DNA of 64,000 nucleotides from an uncultured Candidatus Binatia bacterium (lineage in GTDB: Bacteria > Desulfobacterota > Binatia > UBA9968 > JAJDTQ01), in NCBI GenBank assembly GCA_958295985.1, contig OY282432.1:2761001-2825000 (forward strand), written 5' to 3'. A program made the translations under genes and the position numbers. Shown here piece by piece: positions 1 to 8,641 of this stretch; the first letter of the stretch is position 1; every line of letters begins with the position of its first letter. Under the pieces are notes generated by a model. The model did not search any database. It worked only from the letters and a program-made list of their open reading frames with translations, and was not told the DNA's origin.

Positions 1-585
1 CCCGAAGGTCACCAGCGAGACCACCCCGACGATGGCGGCGAACAGGATGGGGTGGCCGGCCGACTTCAGCGAGAAGCGGGCAATGTTGTGCACCGCGGCC
101 GCGGTGACGGCGCCGGAGAGCGAGTAAACGCCGTGCCACCAGCGCGCGGCGGAAAGTCTTTCCTCCTGGCGCCAGGAGATCAGTGTGATGCCCGTCACCA
201 CCAGCAGGATTCCCGTCAGCACGGGCACGGTGGCGGTCTCGCCCAGGAACGTGAGCGCCAGCAGGGCGCTGAAGAGCGGATGGGTGGAGCGCAGCGCCGT
301 GCCACGGGCCGCGCCGATCTTCGAGATGCCCGTGTAGGTGAGCCAGCGCACCACCGGCATCAGGACCCCCACCAGCATCGCCGCCCACAGAAAGGTCGTG
401 TCCACGGCCGGGATGCCCGTGAACACCCCGACCAGGGCCCACAGGATCACGGTCTGCGAGATCAGCGAGAGCAGGGTGACCGTGCTGGCGTTGGAGTACT
501 GCAGGCCCCGGCGCGCCGAGATGATGCTGATGCCGTAGGTCCACGCCGTCAGCAGACCGATGGCCTGGGGCAGCAGTTGCGTCAT
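1..585 (-). CDS. DMT/EamA-family permease (partial, C-terminus beyond left edge)
   Basis: The visible 195 codons begin MTQLLPQAIGLLTAWTYGI and form a succession of hydrophobic segments with the EamA pattern (SKIGAARGTALRSTHPLFSA followed by LGE near a helix end). This family moves small metabolites across the inner membrane; the substrate cannot be read from sequence. The gene starts 13 bases after the stop of the cyclodeaminase-like gene on the same strand, so the two are probably co-transcribed. A paralogue lies at 31716-32573, sharing the RRGLxYS opening and the HPLF/NPLF motif. The frame continues past base 1, so the C-terminal half is not in the window. Confidence 0.85.
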   Translation of the reverse strand, partial: MTQLLPQAIGLLTAWTYGISIISARRGLQYSNASTVTLLSLISQTVILWALVGVFTGIPAVDTTFLWAAMLVGVLMPVVRWLTYTGISKIGAARGTALRSTHPLFSALLALTFLGETATVPVLTGILLVVTGITLISWRQEERLSAARWWHGVYSLSGAVTAAAVHNIARFSLKSAGHPILFAAIVGVVSLVTFG

Positions 586-598
586 GGGCGCAGGATCG

Positions 599-1660
599 CT
601 AGTTGCGGATGTCCTGCTGAAACCACTCCAGCGGCAGGTCGCGGCCGAGGCCGTTCTCTTTGGCGTAGCGGTAGACGAGGTAGCCGACCGCGGCGAACTG
701 GATGCCGGCCGAGAAGTTGTGGTGCAACGTGGTCTGCGCGTCGTTCTCCCGGCCGGGCTTCTCGCCGGCCAGCACCTCGGACAGGGTGGTGTGGTTCCGG
801 TTGGTGTAGCGGCGGCGGTAGTTGTCGTCGATGGGACGCCGGTCGCGTTCTTCCTGAGTGCCCAGGGCATAGTTCAGGACGGCCTGGTTGGAGGTGCCGA
901 TGACCACGTCCGCCTTCTCGTAGGTGTCGCCTTCCAGCTCTTCCGGGCGCACGTCCACCACGTGCATGCCGGTCTGCAACCAGTCGGACTGAAACAGCGG
1001 AATGCGCGAATCCGTACAGGTGGCGCCGACGTCGACTCCGCTCATGGCTTCCCTGGCCGAGTTGACCGCGGTGACCGGGACCTTCAGGAACTCCGCCATC
1101 TCCCGGGCGTAGGCGTCGCGGTGGGCCTGGGTGGGGCTGAATACCTTGACCCGTTCGATGGGCCGGACGGCGCAGGCGGCCATGGCGTAGGTGCGCGCCA
1201 TGGCGCCGGAACCCAGGACCCCGAGCACCCTGGAATCCGGGCGGGAAAGATGCTTCACTCCGACCCCGGCGGTGGCGCCCACGCGATAGCTCTGGAGATA
1301 CCCGTCGTTCATGATGCACAACAGCTCGCCGGTGCGGGTGTCCACCAGCAGGATGATGCCGCAGTACTTGCCGGGCTCGACGTTGAACCAGTGCTCCGTG
1401 ACCGCGCCGCCGTACTCTTGCCAGGTCATGATGTCCAGCTTGAAGCGAAACGCCAGCACGGGCGGGTCCTTGATGGCGCCCAGGAGCGAGCCCCAGCGAA
1501 AGTAGTCGCCCACGGTGGCGGTGGGGGACCACAGGTCGGTCCGGGGCTGGTAGACGGCGTCCCCCTCGGCGAGCTGCTTCAGTGCGTTCTCCATGGCCTC
1601 GATGGCGTCGTTCATGGTGAGGGCCTGCTCGGCGATGCGGTTGTCGATCAGTAGCGGCAT
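599..1660 (-). CDS. Ornithine cyclodeaminase / mu-crystallin family protein
   Basis: A protein of 353 residues starting MPLLIDNRIAEQ. The NAD(P)-binding Rossmann motif GVLGSGAMA is at about residues 147-155, preceded by the family segment SYRVGATAGVG. Known members use NAD(P)(H) for cyclodeamination or reduction of imino and amino acids, for example ornithine to proline or ketimine reduction; the substrate here is unknown. The start at 1660 has GGAG about nine bases upstream; a longer frame reaches 1726 but its first 22 residues lack family character. The length is close to the usual 310-350 residues. It lies directly upstream of the DMT permease gene, suggesting uptake or export of a related amino acid. 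Confidence 0.85.
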   Translation of the reverse strand: MPLLIDNRIAEQALTMNDAIEAMENALKQLAEGDAVYQPRTDLWSPTATVGDYFRWGSLLGAIKDPPVLAFRFKLDIMTWQEYGGAVTEHWFNVEPGKYCGIILLVDTRTGELLCIMNDGYLQSYRVGATAGVGVKHLSRPDSRVLGVLGSGAMARTYAMAACAVRPIERVKVFSPTQAHRDAYAREMAEFLKVPVTAVNSAREAMSGVDVGATCTDSRIPLFQSDWLQTGMHVVDVRPEELEGDTYEKADVVIGTSNQAVLNYALGTQEERDRRPIDDNYRRRYTNRNHTTLSEVLAGEKPGRENDAQTTLHHNFSAGIQFAAVGYLVYRYAKENGLGRDLPLEWFQQDIRN

Positions 1661-1782
1661 GGGTTTTCTCCGGTGGCTTGGAAGTAGTCTTGTGCTAGCA
1701 GCTTTTTGGCGCGAGTGTCCACCCACCGCCCTGGAGTTGAAGTCCGTGCGCGAAACGCTATCCTGAAGTTCGAGAGGTGACG

Positions 1783-2148
1783 ATGGACAGAAACCGCATG
1801 ATCGGAACGTGGCGTCTCCGCGAATTTCGTTTCACCGACGCCGACGGCAACTCCGGGTCGCGTCAGGACGCTCCGACGGTGGGGCGAATCGAATACACCG
1901 CGGAGGGTCACATGGCCACCGCCACCCGCCGGCCCGATGGTTCCTACTTCAGCTACTTCGGGGAGTTCGAGCTCCATGAGGACGTGGTGCTCCACCACGT
2001 CGAATTCGCCTCCGACCCCCGGCTGGACGGTACCACTACGCGCCGGGCGGTCTCCTTCGAGGGGGACCGGCTGGTGCTGACCGCGGCGCCGCCGGTGCTG
2101 GGCGGACCGGGCAGCCGGGCGTCGCTGATCTGGGAAAGGATGTCCTGA
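1783..2148 (+). CDS. Lipocalin-like domain protein
   Basis: A protein of 121 residues with the opening RMIGTWRLREFRFTDADG and a later TAEGHMAT segment, typical of the small lipocalin-like family of bacteria (beta-barrel; ligand or reaction mostly unknown). ATG at 1783 is chosen because GAGAGG lies at 1772-1777; a GTG at 1777 overlaps that ribosome site. It stops two bases before the PrpF-like gene, so the two are almost certainly co-transcribed. No signal peptide is seen. The function is inferred only at fold level. Confidence 0.7.
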   Translation: MDRNRMIGTWRLREFRFTDADGNSGSRQDAPTVGRIEYTAEGHMATATRRPDGSYFSYFGEFELHEDVVLHHVEFASDPRLDGTTTRRAVSFEGDRLVLTAAPPVLGGPGSRASLIWERMS

Positions 2149-2150
2149 CC

Positions 2151-3248
2151 ATGCCGAACCAGACCGCGATTCCCTGTACCATGATGCGCGGCGGCACCTC
2201 GCGAGGGCCGTACTTCCTGGCCCGCGAGCTACCGCCCGACGACTCGACGCGCGACCGGGTGCTGCTGGCGGCCATGGGGTCTCCCGACCCCCGTCAGATC
2301 GACGGCATGGGCGGCGCCACCACCTTGACCAGCAAGGTGGCCATCGTCTCGCCGTCAGACCACTCCTGGGCGGACGTGGACTATCTCTTCGCCCAGGTCT
2401 CGGTAGACCGGGCGCTGGTGGACTACAGCCCCACTTGCGGCAACATGCTCGCGGGCGTCGGCCCTTTCGCCATCGAGCGAGGGCTGGTGCCCTCGGACGA
2501 TCCCAGGACCGTGGTCCGTATCCGCAACGTCAACACCGATTCCCTCATCGAAGCGGTGGTGGAGACCCCCGACGGCGCCGTCGAGTACGACGGCGACACC
2601 GCCATCGACGGGGTCCCGGGCAGGGCCGCGCCGATCTTGCTCAATTTCATGGACGTCATCGGCTCCAAGACCGGGGCGCTGTTCCCCACGGGACGCCGCA
2701 AGGAATCGATCGAGGGTGTCGAAGTGAGCTGCGTGGACGTGGCCATGCCCATGGTGCTGACCACGGCCGAGAGCATGGGCGTCCGGGGCGACGAGAGCAA
2801 GGCCGAACTGGACGCCGACCGGGCGCTGTTGGAGAGGCTCGAAGCGGTCCGGGTCGTCGCCGGCGAGAAGATGGGACTGGGCGACGTCCGCGGCAAGGTC
2901 ATCCCCAAGTTCGGCATCCTCTCCCGGCCGCGCCGCGGCGGCACGCTGACTTCGCGCTACTTCGTGCCCACGGACTGTCATGCCGCCCATGCCGTATCCG
3001 GCGCCGTCTGTGTCGGAAGCTGTGCGCTGGTGCCCGGGACCGTCGCCGACGGCATCGCCGAAACCGGAGGCGGGTTCTCCGAGCTCGTTGAGATCGAACA
3101 CCCCAGCGGCTCCATCATCGTCGCCTTCGAGTTGAGCGGAGTCGGGGATGACTTCGCGTTGGAGAAGGCGGGCGTGGTCCGCACCACCCGGAAGCTGTTC
3201 CAGGGCCAGATCTATGTGCCGGGCAGGGTCTGGAGCCCGCGGATGTGA
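2151..3248 (+). CDS. PrpF-family isomerase/tautomerase
   Basis: A protein of 365 residues. The N-terminal CTMMRGGTSRGPYF is the hallmark of the PrpF family (AcnD accessory protein PrpF, 4-oxalomesaconate tautomerase, methylitaconate isomerase), and the later PTCGNMLAGVGPFAIERG matches the family's conserved Cys motif of the diaminopimelate-epimerase-like fold. Members move a double bond in tricarboxylates by proton transfer. No propionate (prp) or gallate pathway genes are adjacent, so the exact substrate is open. The start is two bases after the lipocalin-like gene stop, and a threonine-synthase-like gene follows within about 90 bases. Confidence 0.85.
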   Translation: MPNQTAIPCTMMRGGTSRGPYFLARELPPDDSTRDRVLLAAMGSPDPRQIDGMGGATTLTSKVAIVSPSDHSWADVDYLFAQVSVDRALVDYSPTCGNMLAGVGPFAIERGLVPSDDPRTVVRIRNVNTDSLIEAVVETPDGAVEYDGDTAIDGVPGRAAPILLNFMDVIGSKTGALFPTGRRKESIEGVEVSCVDVAMPMVLTTAESMGVRGDESKAELDADRALLERLEAVRVVAGEKMGLGDVRGKVIPKFGILSRPRRGGTLTSRYFVPTDCHAAHAVSGAVCVGSCALVPGTVADGIAETGGGFSELVEIEHPSGSIIVAFELSGVGDDFALEKAGVVRTTRKLFQGQIYVPGRVWSPRM

Positions 3249-3333
3249 GGCAGCATCTCGCGTGCCGCGACCCAGAGCCCTTCGCCAGGCCGGGACCGGC
3301 GTGGCGAAGGAGGCCGGGGGGTGCGACATCTAC

Positions 3334-4500
3334 GTGAAATTTCTGGAATGCTCGGGTTGCGGAGCGCGTCATGAGGCGGGAAGCCTCCACAACCTCTGCC
3401 GGGAGTGCGGCCGGCCGTTGCTGGTCCGCTACGATCTGGCGCGGGCGGCCCGCACTCTGACCCGCGACAGCCTGCGGGGGCGGGTGGCGAGCCTTTGGCG
3501 TTACCGCGAGGTGCTTCCGGTGGCCGGCGACGCCTCGATCGTCACCCTGGGGGAGGGATGGACGCCCTTGGCCCATGTCCGCAGGCTGGGTGAGAGGCTG
3601 GGCATGTCCCGGCTTCACGTCAAGGACGAGTCCCTTAATCCCACCGGTTCGTTCAAGGCCCGCGGGATGACCGTCGCGGTATCCATGGCGGGGGAACTGG
3701 GGGCGGAGCGTCTGGCGGTTCCCTCCGCGGGGAATGCCTCCGGCGCGCTGGCCGCCTATGCGGCGAAAGCAGGCCTGGAGGCCCACATCTACATGCCGCG
3801 GGACGCCTCCCGGGTGAGTGTCGTGGAATGCGTGCAGTATGGCGCCCACGTGGTGCTGGTGGACGGCTTCATCAACGACTGCGGCCGCATCATCGGGGAG
3901 AAGAAGGAAATCGAGGGGTGGTTCGAGGTATCGACCCTGAAGGAGCCCTATCGGATCGAGGGCAAGAAGACCATGGCCTACGAGATTGCCGAGCAGATGG
4001 ACTGGACGCTGCCGGACGTGCTGGTGTACCCCACCGGCGGCGGGACGGGCCTGATCGGCATATGGAAGGCCTTTGACGAGATGGAAGAGCTGGGCTGGAT
4101 CGATTCGAAGCGGCCGCGTATGGTCTCGGTACAGGCCGAAGGCTGCGCGCCCATCGTCAGCGCGTTCGAGGCCGGGGCGGAGACGGCGGAAGCGATCACC
4201 CAACCGGCCACGGTGGCCGCGGGTCTGCGTGTCCCCGTGGCCATCGGCGACTTCATGATCCTGCGCATCCTGCGCGAGAGCGGAGGTTGCGCCTTGAGCG
4301 TGTCCGACGCCGAGATCCTGGACGGCGTGCGGGAGCTCGGCTCCACTGAAGGGATCTTCGCGGCGCCGGAGGGCGCGGCCTGCGTGGCGGCTCTGCACCG
4401 GCTCCTGAAGCGCGGCGAAGTGGGCAGGCAAGAGCGGGTGGTTCTGTTGATTACCGGCTCCGGCCTCAAGTATCCTCATCTCTGGAGCGATCTTTCTTGA
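3334..4500 (+). CDS. Threonine synthase-like PLP-dependent enzyme
   Basis: A protein of 388 residues. An N-terminal zinc-ribbon-like pair (Cys 6, 9, 22 and 25: LECSGC ... LCREC) is followed by a fold-type-II PLP domain. NPTGSFKARG carries the PLP lysine (about K108), PSAGNASGA holds the cofactor's substrate side, and PTGGGTGLIG is the phosphate loop. Threonine synthase converts O-phosphohomoserine to threonine; close paralogues act on other hydroxy amino acids. GTG 3334 is chosen because family members start just before LxCxxCG; GTG 3301 in the same frame is an alternative. No homoserine pathway genes are adjacent. Confidence 0.8.
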   Translation: MKFLECSGCGARHEAGSLHNLCRECGRPLLVRYDLARAARTLTRDSLRGRVASLWRYREVLPVAGDASIVTLGEGWTPLAHVRRLGERLGMSRLHVKDESLNPTGSFKARGMTVAVSMAGELGAERLAVPSAGNASGALAAYAAKAGLEAHIYMPRDASRVSVVECVQYGAHVVLVDGFINDCGRIIGEKKEIEGWFEVSTLKEPYRIEGKKTMAYEIAEQMDWTLPDVLVYPTGGGTGLIGIWKAFDEMEELGWIDSKRPRMVSVQAEGCAPIVSAFEAGAETAEAITQPATVAAGLRVPVAIGDFMILRILRESGGCALSVSDAEILDGVRELGSTEGIFAAPEGAACVAALHRLLKRGEVGRQERVVLLITGSGLKYPHLWSDLS

Positions 4501-4556
4501 AGACCTTCGTGGGCGCCGGCGGCTACGCTTACAAACCGTGGAAGGGCAGGTTCTAA
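4497..4556 (+). pseudogene. N-terminal remnant of a DUF72 protein
   Basis: A short frame beginning at TTG 4497 reads KTFVGAGGYAYKPWKGRFY and then stops. This matches the start of DUF72 (YecE-like) proteins, which begin with a TSGYSYxxWKGxFY-like segment. It overlaps the end of the threonine-synthase-like gene. The remaining 200 or more residues of the family are absent downstream, so this looks like a truncated remnant. The identification rests on a 20-residue match recalled from the family. Confidence 0.45.
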
Positions 4557-4659
4557 TGCGGCCACGGGACCGAGGCTCGCGGCCCGATTCATGGAGCTCA
4601 TGAAAGAGGCGGGAGCCGCCGGTTCGCCGGAGGCATGAATCGAAGGGAAGGAGTGGTAA

Positions 4660-5475
4660 TTGTCAACCATCGAGCAATGGCCTAACGACGCCAAGGTGGC
4701 GGTCCTCGTGACCCCCATGTTCGAGACCTGGTCTCCGGGAAAGGCGCCGTCGTATTCGCCCATGTCGTCGCCCCTGAAACCGGGGGTGGTGGACCGGCTA
4801 GGCGTTTCGTGGTCGGAATACGGCGGACGCACGGGGATCTGGCGCTTCATGAAGATCTTCCGGGAGTTCGAGGTCCCGGCCACGGTCTGCGTCAGCGGCC
4901 GCTCCGCGGAGCTCTTCCCGGACGCGGTCAAGGCCCTGCACGACAACGGCCACGAGCTCGCCGGCCACTCCTACACCCAGGATACCTTTCTCACCGACCT
5001 CTCCGCGGACGAAGAGAAGGAGGTGATCGGGCGCTGCTTCGATCTCGTCGAAGGCGTGGCGGGGGTGAGGCCCGTGGGCTGGCTCAGCCCCAGGGCGACG
5101 CCCACCGAGCACACCGCGGCGTTTCTGGCGGAAGCCGGCTGTGTCTGGCACGGGGATTACAACGACACGGACGTTCCCTACCCGATGGCGACCGGGTCGG
5201 GAAACATCGTGGCCATCCCCCACAGTGATTTCGCGGACAATCGGGTGCTGCGGGGCAGTCCGCGCGATTTCCTGAACGTGTACAAGGACACCTTCGACTT
5301 CCTCTATCGATCGGAGGCCCCGGAGATGATCAACCTGACCGTCCACGCCCATTTCGGCGGCCGGCCCATGATGTCGGCCATGTTGACGGAGATCCTCCGG
5401 TACCTGAAGGGGTTCTCGAAGGTATGGTTCGCGCGGCACGACGAGGTGGCGAGGTGGGTACTGGAGCAGGGCTAG
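4660..5475 (+). CDS. Polysaccharide deacetylase (NodB-like) family protein
   Basis: A protein of 271 residues starting at TTG 4660, supported by GGGAAGGAG at 4645-4653. The HELAGHS motif (His 98 and His 103) supplies the metal ligands of NodB-homology hydrolases, and SPRATPTE is the conserved Arg motif. The layout, with GRTGIWRFMKIFREFEVPAT early and a C-terminal INLTVHAHFGGRP, resembles the PuuE/allantoinase-like and peptidoglycan deacetylase branch that acts on C-N bonds of small or polymeric substrates. No signal peptide is visible, which favours a cytoplasmic role. It stands alone between the DUF72 remnant and the small membrane protein gene. Confidence 0.8.
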   Translation: MSTIEQWPNDAKVAVLVTPMFETWSPGKAPSYSPMSSPLKPGVVDRLGVSWSEYGGRTGIWRFMKIFREFEVPATVCVSGRSAELFPDAVKALHDNGHELAGHSYTQDTFLTDLSADEEKEVIGRCFDLVEGVAGVRPVGWLSPRATPTEHTAAFLAEAGCVWHGDYNDTDVPYPMATGSGNIVAIPHSDFADNRVLRGSPRDFLNVYKDTFDFLYRSEAPEMINLTVHAHFGGRPMMSAMLTEILRYLKGFSKVWFARHDEVARWVLEQG

Positions 5476-5548
5476 TGTCCGAAGGGGTTTTGATTAGGGG
5501 GTTATGAATACTTATCGGAAGTAACCGACCGAAGGGAGACCAACGCCC

Positions 5549-5812
5549 ATGACCGAATACCAAATCGCTACCCTTGCCGTCAGCGCCGGACAACTCCTCG
5601 TCGGCCTTGCCGGCGTCAGCCTCGTCGGCGTCGGCATTCGCGCCATGACCGAAGCCGCCAAGCGCCGCGACCGCCAGCTCGACGAATACCGGCGCGACGC
5701 AGACCAGCGCCACGCCGAAGCCATGCGGTCGCTTGAAGCCATCATCAAGGGTATGGAACGGCAGACTGCCGCGCTACAGACCGTTATCGAGCGGACAGGG
5801 ACCCGCGCCTAG
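5549..5812 (+). CDS. Small membrane protein, dispersed family copy 1
   Basis: A protein of 87 residues: a hydrophobic N-terminal helix (about residues 6-33, containing AGQLLVGLAGVSLVGVGI) followed by a charged helix rich in Arg, Asp and Glu, predicted to be cytoplasmic and possibly coiled-coil. The ribosome site GAAGGGAG is at 5531-5538. The gene is nearly identical in DNA to copy 2 at 16131-16379 through the membrane part and first charged turn, and its tail (EAMRSLEAIIKGME) corresponds to the tails of copies 2 and 3. Unlike those, no recombinase remnant follows it; the UbiD gene starts 28 bases later. Function unknown. Confidence 0.75.
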   Translation: MTEYQIATLAVSAGQLLVGLAGVSLVGVGIRAMTEAAKRRDRQLDEYRRDADQRHAEAMRSLEAIIKGMERQTAALQTVIERTGTRA

Positions 5813-5839
5813 CACCACTCTTTCGTGAACGGGTGAACC

Positions 5840-7189
5840 ATGTCGCAGGACCTCAGAAGCTATCTCGAGATCGTGGAATCGAAGGACGAGTTGGTCAGGA
5901 TCTCCGATCCGGTGGACCCGCTCCACGAGGTCGCCGCGCTGGTGGCCAAGCTGGCGCGGGAACGTCGCCGCCGGCCGGTTCTCCTGCTGGAGAACGTCAA
6001 GGGCAGCGCGCTTCCGGTGGTGACCAACCTCCATGCGAGCCGGCGGCGCATGGCGCTGGCCATGAAGGCCGAGCCCCGCGGGGTCCAGCGCGCGTTCCTG
6101 AAGGCCATGGAGCGTCCGGTGGCGCCGGTGGTGGTGGACACCGGGCCGGTCAAGCAGGTGGTGCGGACGGGCGCGGAGGTCGATCTCCTGGCGTTGCCGC
6201 AGATCGTCCACCATGCCGCGGACGCCGGGCCCTACATCACCGCGGCCATTTCGTTTGCCCGTGACCCGGAGGACGGCACCTGGAACTGCGCGTACAACCG
6301 CCTGATGATCATGGGGAGGGATCGCACCTCCATCCACATCACCGCGTCGAAGCACCTATGGGAGTTCTTCCAGAAAGCGGAGGCCCGGGGCGAGGCCCTG
6401 CCCGTGGCGTTCGCGGTCGGGGTACATCCGGCCATCGGCCTGGGGGCCTTGGCGATCGGCTCCATCGACGAGGACGAGCGCGCCATCATGGGCGGGGTCC
6501 TGGGGGAGCCGCTGGAGCTGGTGCGCTGCGAGACGTCGGACCTGCTGGCGCCGGCGCACGCGGAGGTGATCCTGGAGGGCGAGATCCTGCCCGGCGAAAG
6601 GACCCCGGAGGGGCCGTTCAGCGAATTCACCGGGTACAGCCTCGGCCGGCGCCAACGCGAGGTGGTGCGGTACAACGCCGTGACCATGCGGGACGGCGCG
6701 TTGTTCCACGACATCGCCGTCGCCCAGGTGGACCACCTGTTGCTGTCCACCATTCCCATGGAAGCGAACCTCTACCGGGCCGTGCGCGCCATCGTTCCCT
6801 CGGTGACCGCGGTGCGGGTGCCGGCGCCCTATAGCTGCTACGTCGCCATCGAGCAGCGGGTCTCGGGGCAGGCCAAGAACGCGATCCTGGCGGTGCTGGG
6901 CGCCGACATGTACATCAAGCGGGTGGTCGTGGTGGACCACGACGTCAACGTCTTCGATGACCGCGAGGTAGCGTGGGCCTTGGGCACCCGGTGCCAGGCC
7001 GACCGCGACATCACGGTGATCTCCCATACCCGGGGCTCGGACCTGGACCCCTCGACGGATGCCGACGGCTACACCGCCAAGTGGGGCGTCGACGCCACCG
7101 CCAAGCCCTCCCTGGCCGGGTACACGCCGCGCAACCGGATCCCGCGGGAGGTCATGGACCGCATCGACCTGGATGCGCTGGGACTCTAA
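5840..7189 (+). CDS. UbiD-family decarboxylase (first of three)
   Basis: A protein of 449 residues with the UbiD fold signatures: an N-terminal FL/YLE-type opening (LRSYLEIVESKDELVRI), a central AAISFARDPEDGTWNCAYNR segment, and the E...EGPFSEFTGY motif carrying the catalytic glutamates. UbiD enzymes use prenylated FMN, made by UbiX, to add or remove CO2 from unsaturated or aromatic acids. No ubiX is in the window. The next gene, an AMP-binding ligase, starts at the base after its stop codon, suggesting a two-step route in which the acid is decarboxylated or carboxylated and then activated. The substrate is unknown. Confidence 0.9.
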   Translation: MSQDLRSYLEIVESKDELVRISDPVDPLHEVAALVAKLARERRRRPVLLLENVKGSALPVVTNLHASRRRMALAMKAEPRGVQRAFLKAMERPVAPVVVDTGPVKQVVRTGAEVDLLALPQIVHHAADAGPYITAAISFARDPEDGTWNCAYNRLMIMGRDRTSIHITASKHLWEFFQKAEARGEALPVAFAVGVHPAIGLGALAIGSIDEDERAIMGGVLGEPLELVRCETSDLLAPAHAEVILEGEILPGERTPEGPFSEFTGYSLGRRQREVVRYNAVTMRDGALFHDIAVAQVDHLLLSTIPMEANLYRAVRAIVPSVTAVRVPAPYSCYVAIEQRVSGQAKNAILAVLGADMYIKRVVVVDHDVNVFDDREVAWALGTRCQADRDITVISHTRGSDLDPSTDADGYTAKWGVDATAKPSLAGYTPRNRIPREVMDRIDLDALGL

Positions 7190-8611
7190 TTGGCACGGAA
7201 CTTCGTCTGCCTGCTGGAGGAGACGGCGCGCCGCTACCCGGATAAGCCCGCCCTCGTCTGTGACGACGCCACCCTGACCTACCGCGAGCTGCATGCCCGG
7301 GCCGCGGGCTTCGCCCGAAAGTTGGCGGACGACGGGGTCGGGCCGGGCCACCGGGTCGCGGTGGTGCTGCCCAACCACTGGACCTTCGCGGTGGCGATGC
7401 TGGGTATCTGGAAGCTCGGCGCCACCGCGGTGCCGCTGAGTCCGCTGCTCAAACCCGAGGAGCTGCAAGCCGTCCTCTCGGACGTGGACCCGGACGCCAC
7501 GGTCCAGCGGCTGGAGCCGCGGACGGGTGACTGGGACACGGCGGCGGAGTGCGCGGCGCCGGCCCTCATCGGCTACAGCTCCGGCAGCACCGGACGGCCC
7601 AAGGGCGCGGTGTTCAGCCACGCGGCGCTGACCTTCGCCGATCGCTCGTGGGCGGACATGATGGCGGTGACCCCCGAGGACGTGGTGCTGTCGGTGTTGC
7701 CGCTGCCCCATTCCTTCGGCCTGCACGGCTCCCTGTTGGCGCCGCTGCTCGCGGGCGCCCGGGTGGTGCTCTCGGGAGGCTTCTCGCCGGAACCGGTTCT
7801 GCGCGCGTTGGCGGCGCACCGCGTCACCCTGTTCCTGGGCGTGGCCACCATGTTCACGCGCCTCTTGAGCGCGCCGGAGTTCCCCGGCGCGGACCTGTCC
7901 TCCGTTCGTCTGGCGGTGTCGGGCGCGGCGCCGTGCCCATGGGAGCTGGCCGCGGAGTGGCGGCGCCGGACCGGCCATCGCATCCTCCGGGGCTACGGCA
8001 TGACCGAGCTCTTCCGTCCCATCTCTTATCTGGCCGCGGAAGAAGACGACCGTCCCGAGTCCATCGGCCGGGCAGTCCCGGGCGTCGAGGCGAAGGTGGT
8101 GGCGGACGGGACCGCCGGGTCCGGCGAGGATGGGGCAGGGGAGCTGTGGATCAAGACGCCGGCGGCGCTCCAGGGCTACTGGAACGACTCCTCGCCGGTG
8201 CTGACGGACGGATGGTTCCGCACCGGAGACCTGGCCCGGTTCTCCGGCCGCGGCTTCGTGGAGATTACCGGGCGCCTGAGAGAACGCATCCTGCGCGGCG
8301 GCTACTCGGTCTTTCCCCAGGAGGTGGAGGCGGTGCTGGCGGCGCATCCGGACGTGGCCGAGGCCGCGGTCGTGGGAGTGCCGCATGCCGACCTGGGCGA
8401 GGAGGTCGCCGCTTTCGTCGTGTTGAAGCCGGAGGCGAGCACCGCGGCCGAGGGCGTCGCGGACTACTGTCAGGCCCGGCTGGCCCGTTTCAAATACCCG
8501 CGACACATCCGCTTCGTGTCCGAGTTGCCCAAGGGGCCCACCGGGAAGGTGCTGAAGGGGGAGCTTCTGCGGTGTTGGGGGTCCGGGAAAGAGGGGGGAG
8601 AGGAGCCGTAG
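7190..8611 (+). CDS. AMP-dependent acyl-CoA synthetase/ligase
   Basis: A protein of 473 residues in the ANL superfamily. The phosphate loop YSSGSTGRPKG is at about 129-139, the adenine motif GYGMTEL is near 272, and the C-terminal GPTGKVLKGELL holds the catalytic lysine. It probably activates a carboxylic acid to its CoA thioester through an acyl adenylate. It starts with TTG immediately after the UbiD stop codon, so translation is likely coupled. It is somewhat short (usual length 500-550), mainly between the N-terminal domain and the phosphate loop. A GC-rich inverted repeat overlaps its stop codon. Confidence 0.88.
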   Translation: MARNFVCLLEETARRYPDKPALVCDDATLTYRELHARAAGFARKLADDGVGPGHRVAVVLPNHWTFAVAMLGIWKLGATAVPLSPLLKPEELQAVLSDVDPDATVQRLEPRTGDWDTAAECAAPALIGYSSGSTGRPKGAVFSHAALTFADRSWADMMAVTPEDVVLSVLPLPHSFGLHGSLLAPLLAGARVVLSGGFSPEPVLRALAAHRVTLFLGVATMFTRLLSAPEFPGADLSSVRLAVSGAAPCPWELAAEWRRRTGHRILRGYGMTELFRPISYLAAEEDDRPESIGRAVPGVEAKVVADGTAGSGEDGAGELWIKTPAALQGYWNDSSPVLTDGWFRTGDLARFSGRGFVEITGRLRERILRGGYSVFPQEVEAVLAAHPDVAEAAVVGVPHADLGEEVAAFVVLKPEASTAAEGVADYCQARLARFKYPRHIRFVSELPKGPTGKVLKGELLRCWGSGKEGGEEP

Positions 8612-8624
8612 GTCCTCTCCCCCC
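8593..8624. terminator. Perfect 12-bp inverted repeat between convergent genes
   Basis: GGGGGGAGAGGA at 8593-8604 pairs exactly with TCCTCTCCCCCC at 8613-8624, with an 8-base loop that contains the ligase stop codon. It sits between two convergent genes and could end transcription from either side, but neither side has a run of T, so an intrinsic terminator role is only likely, not shown. Confidence 0.5.
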
Positions 8625-8641
8625 TGCCGGCTGCACGGTGA

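Noticed and set aside
6356..8506. A 716-codon open frame on the minus strand opposite the UbiD and ligase genes
   Set aside because: Antisense shadow; the plus-strand genes carry full family motifs.
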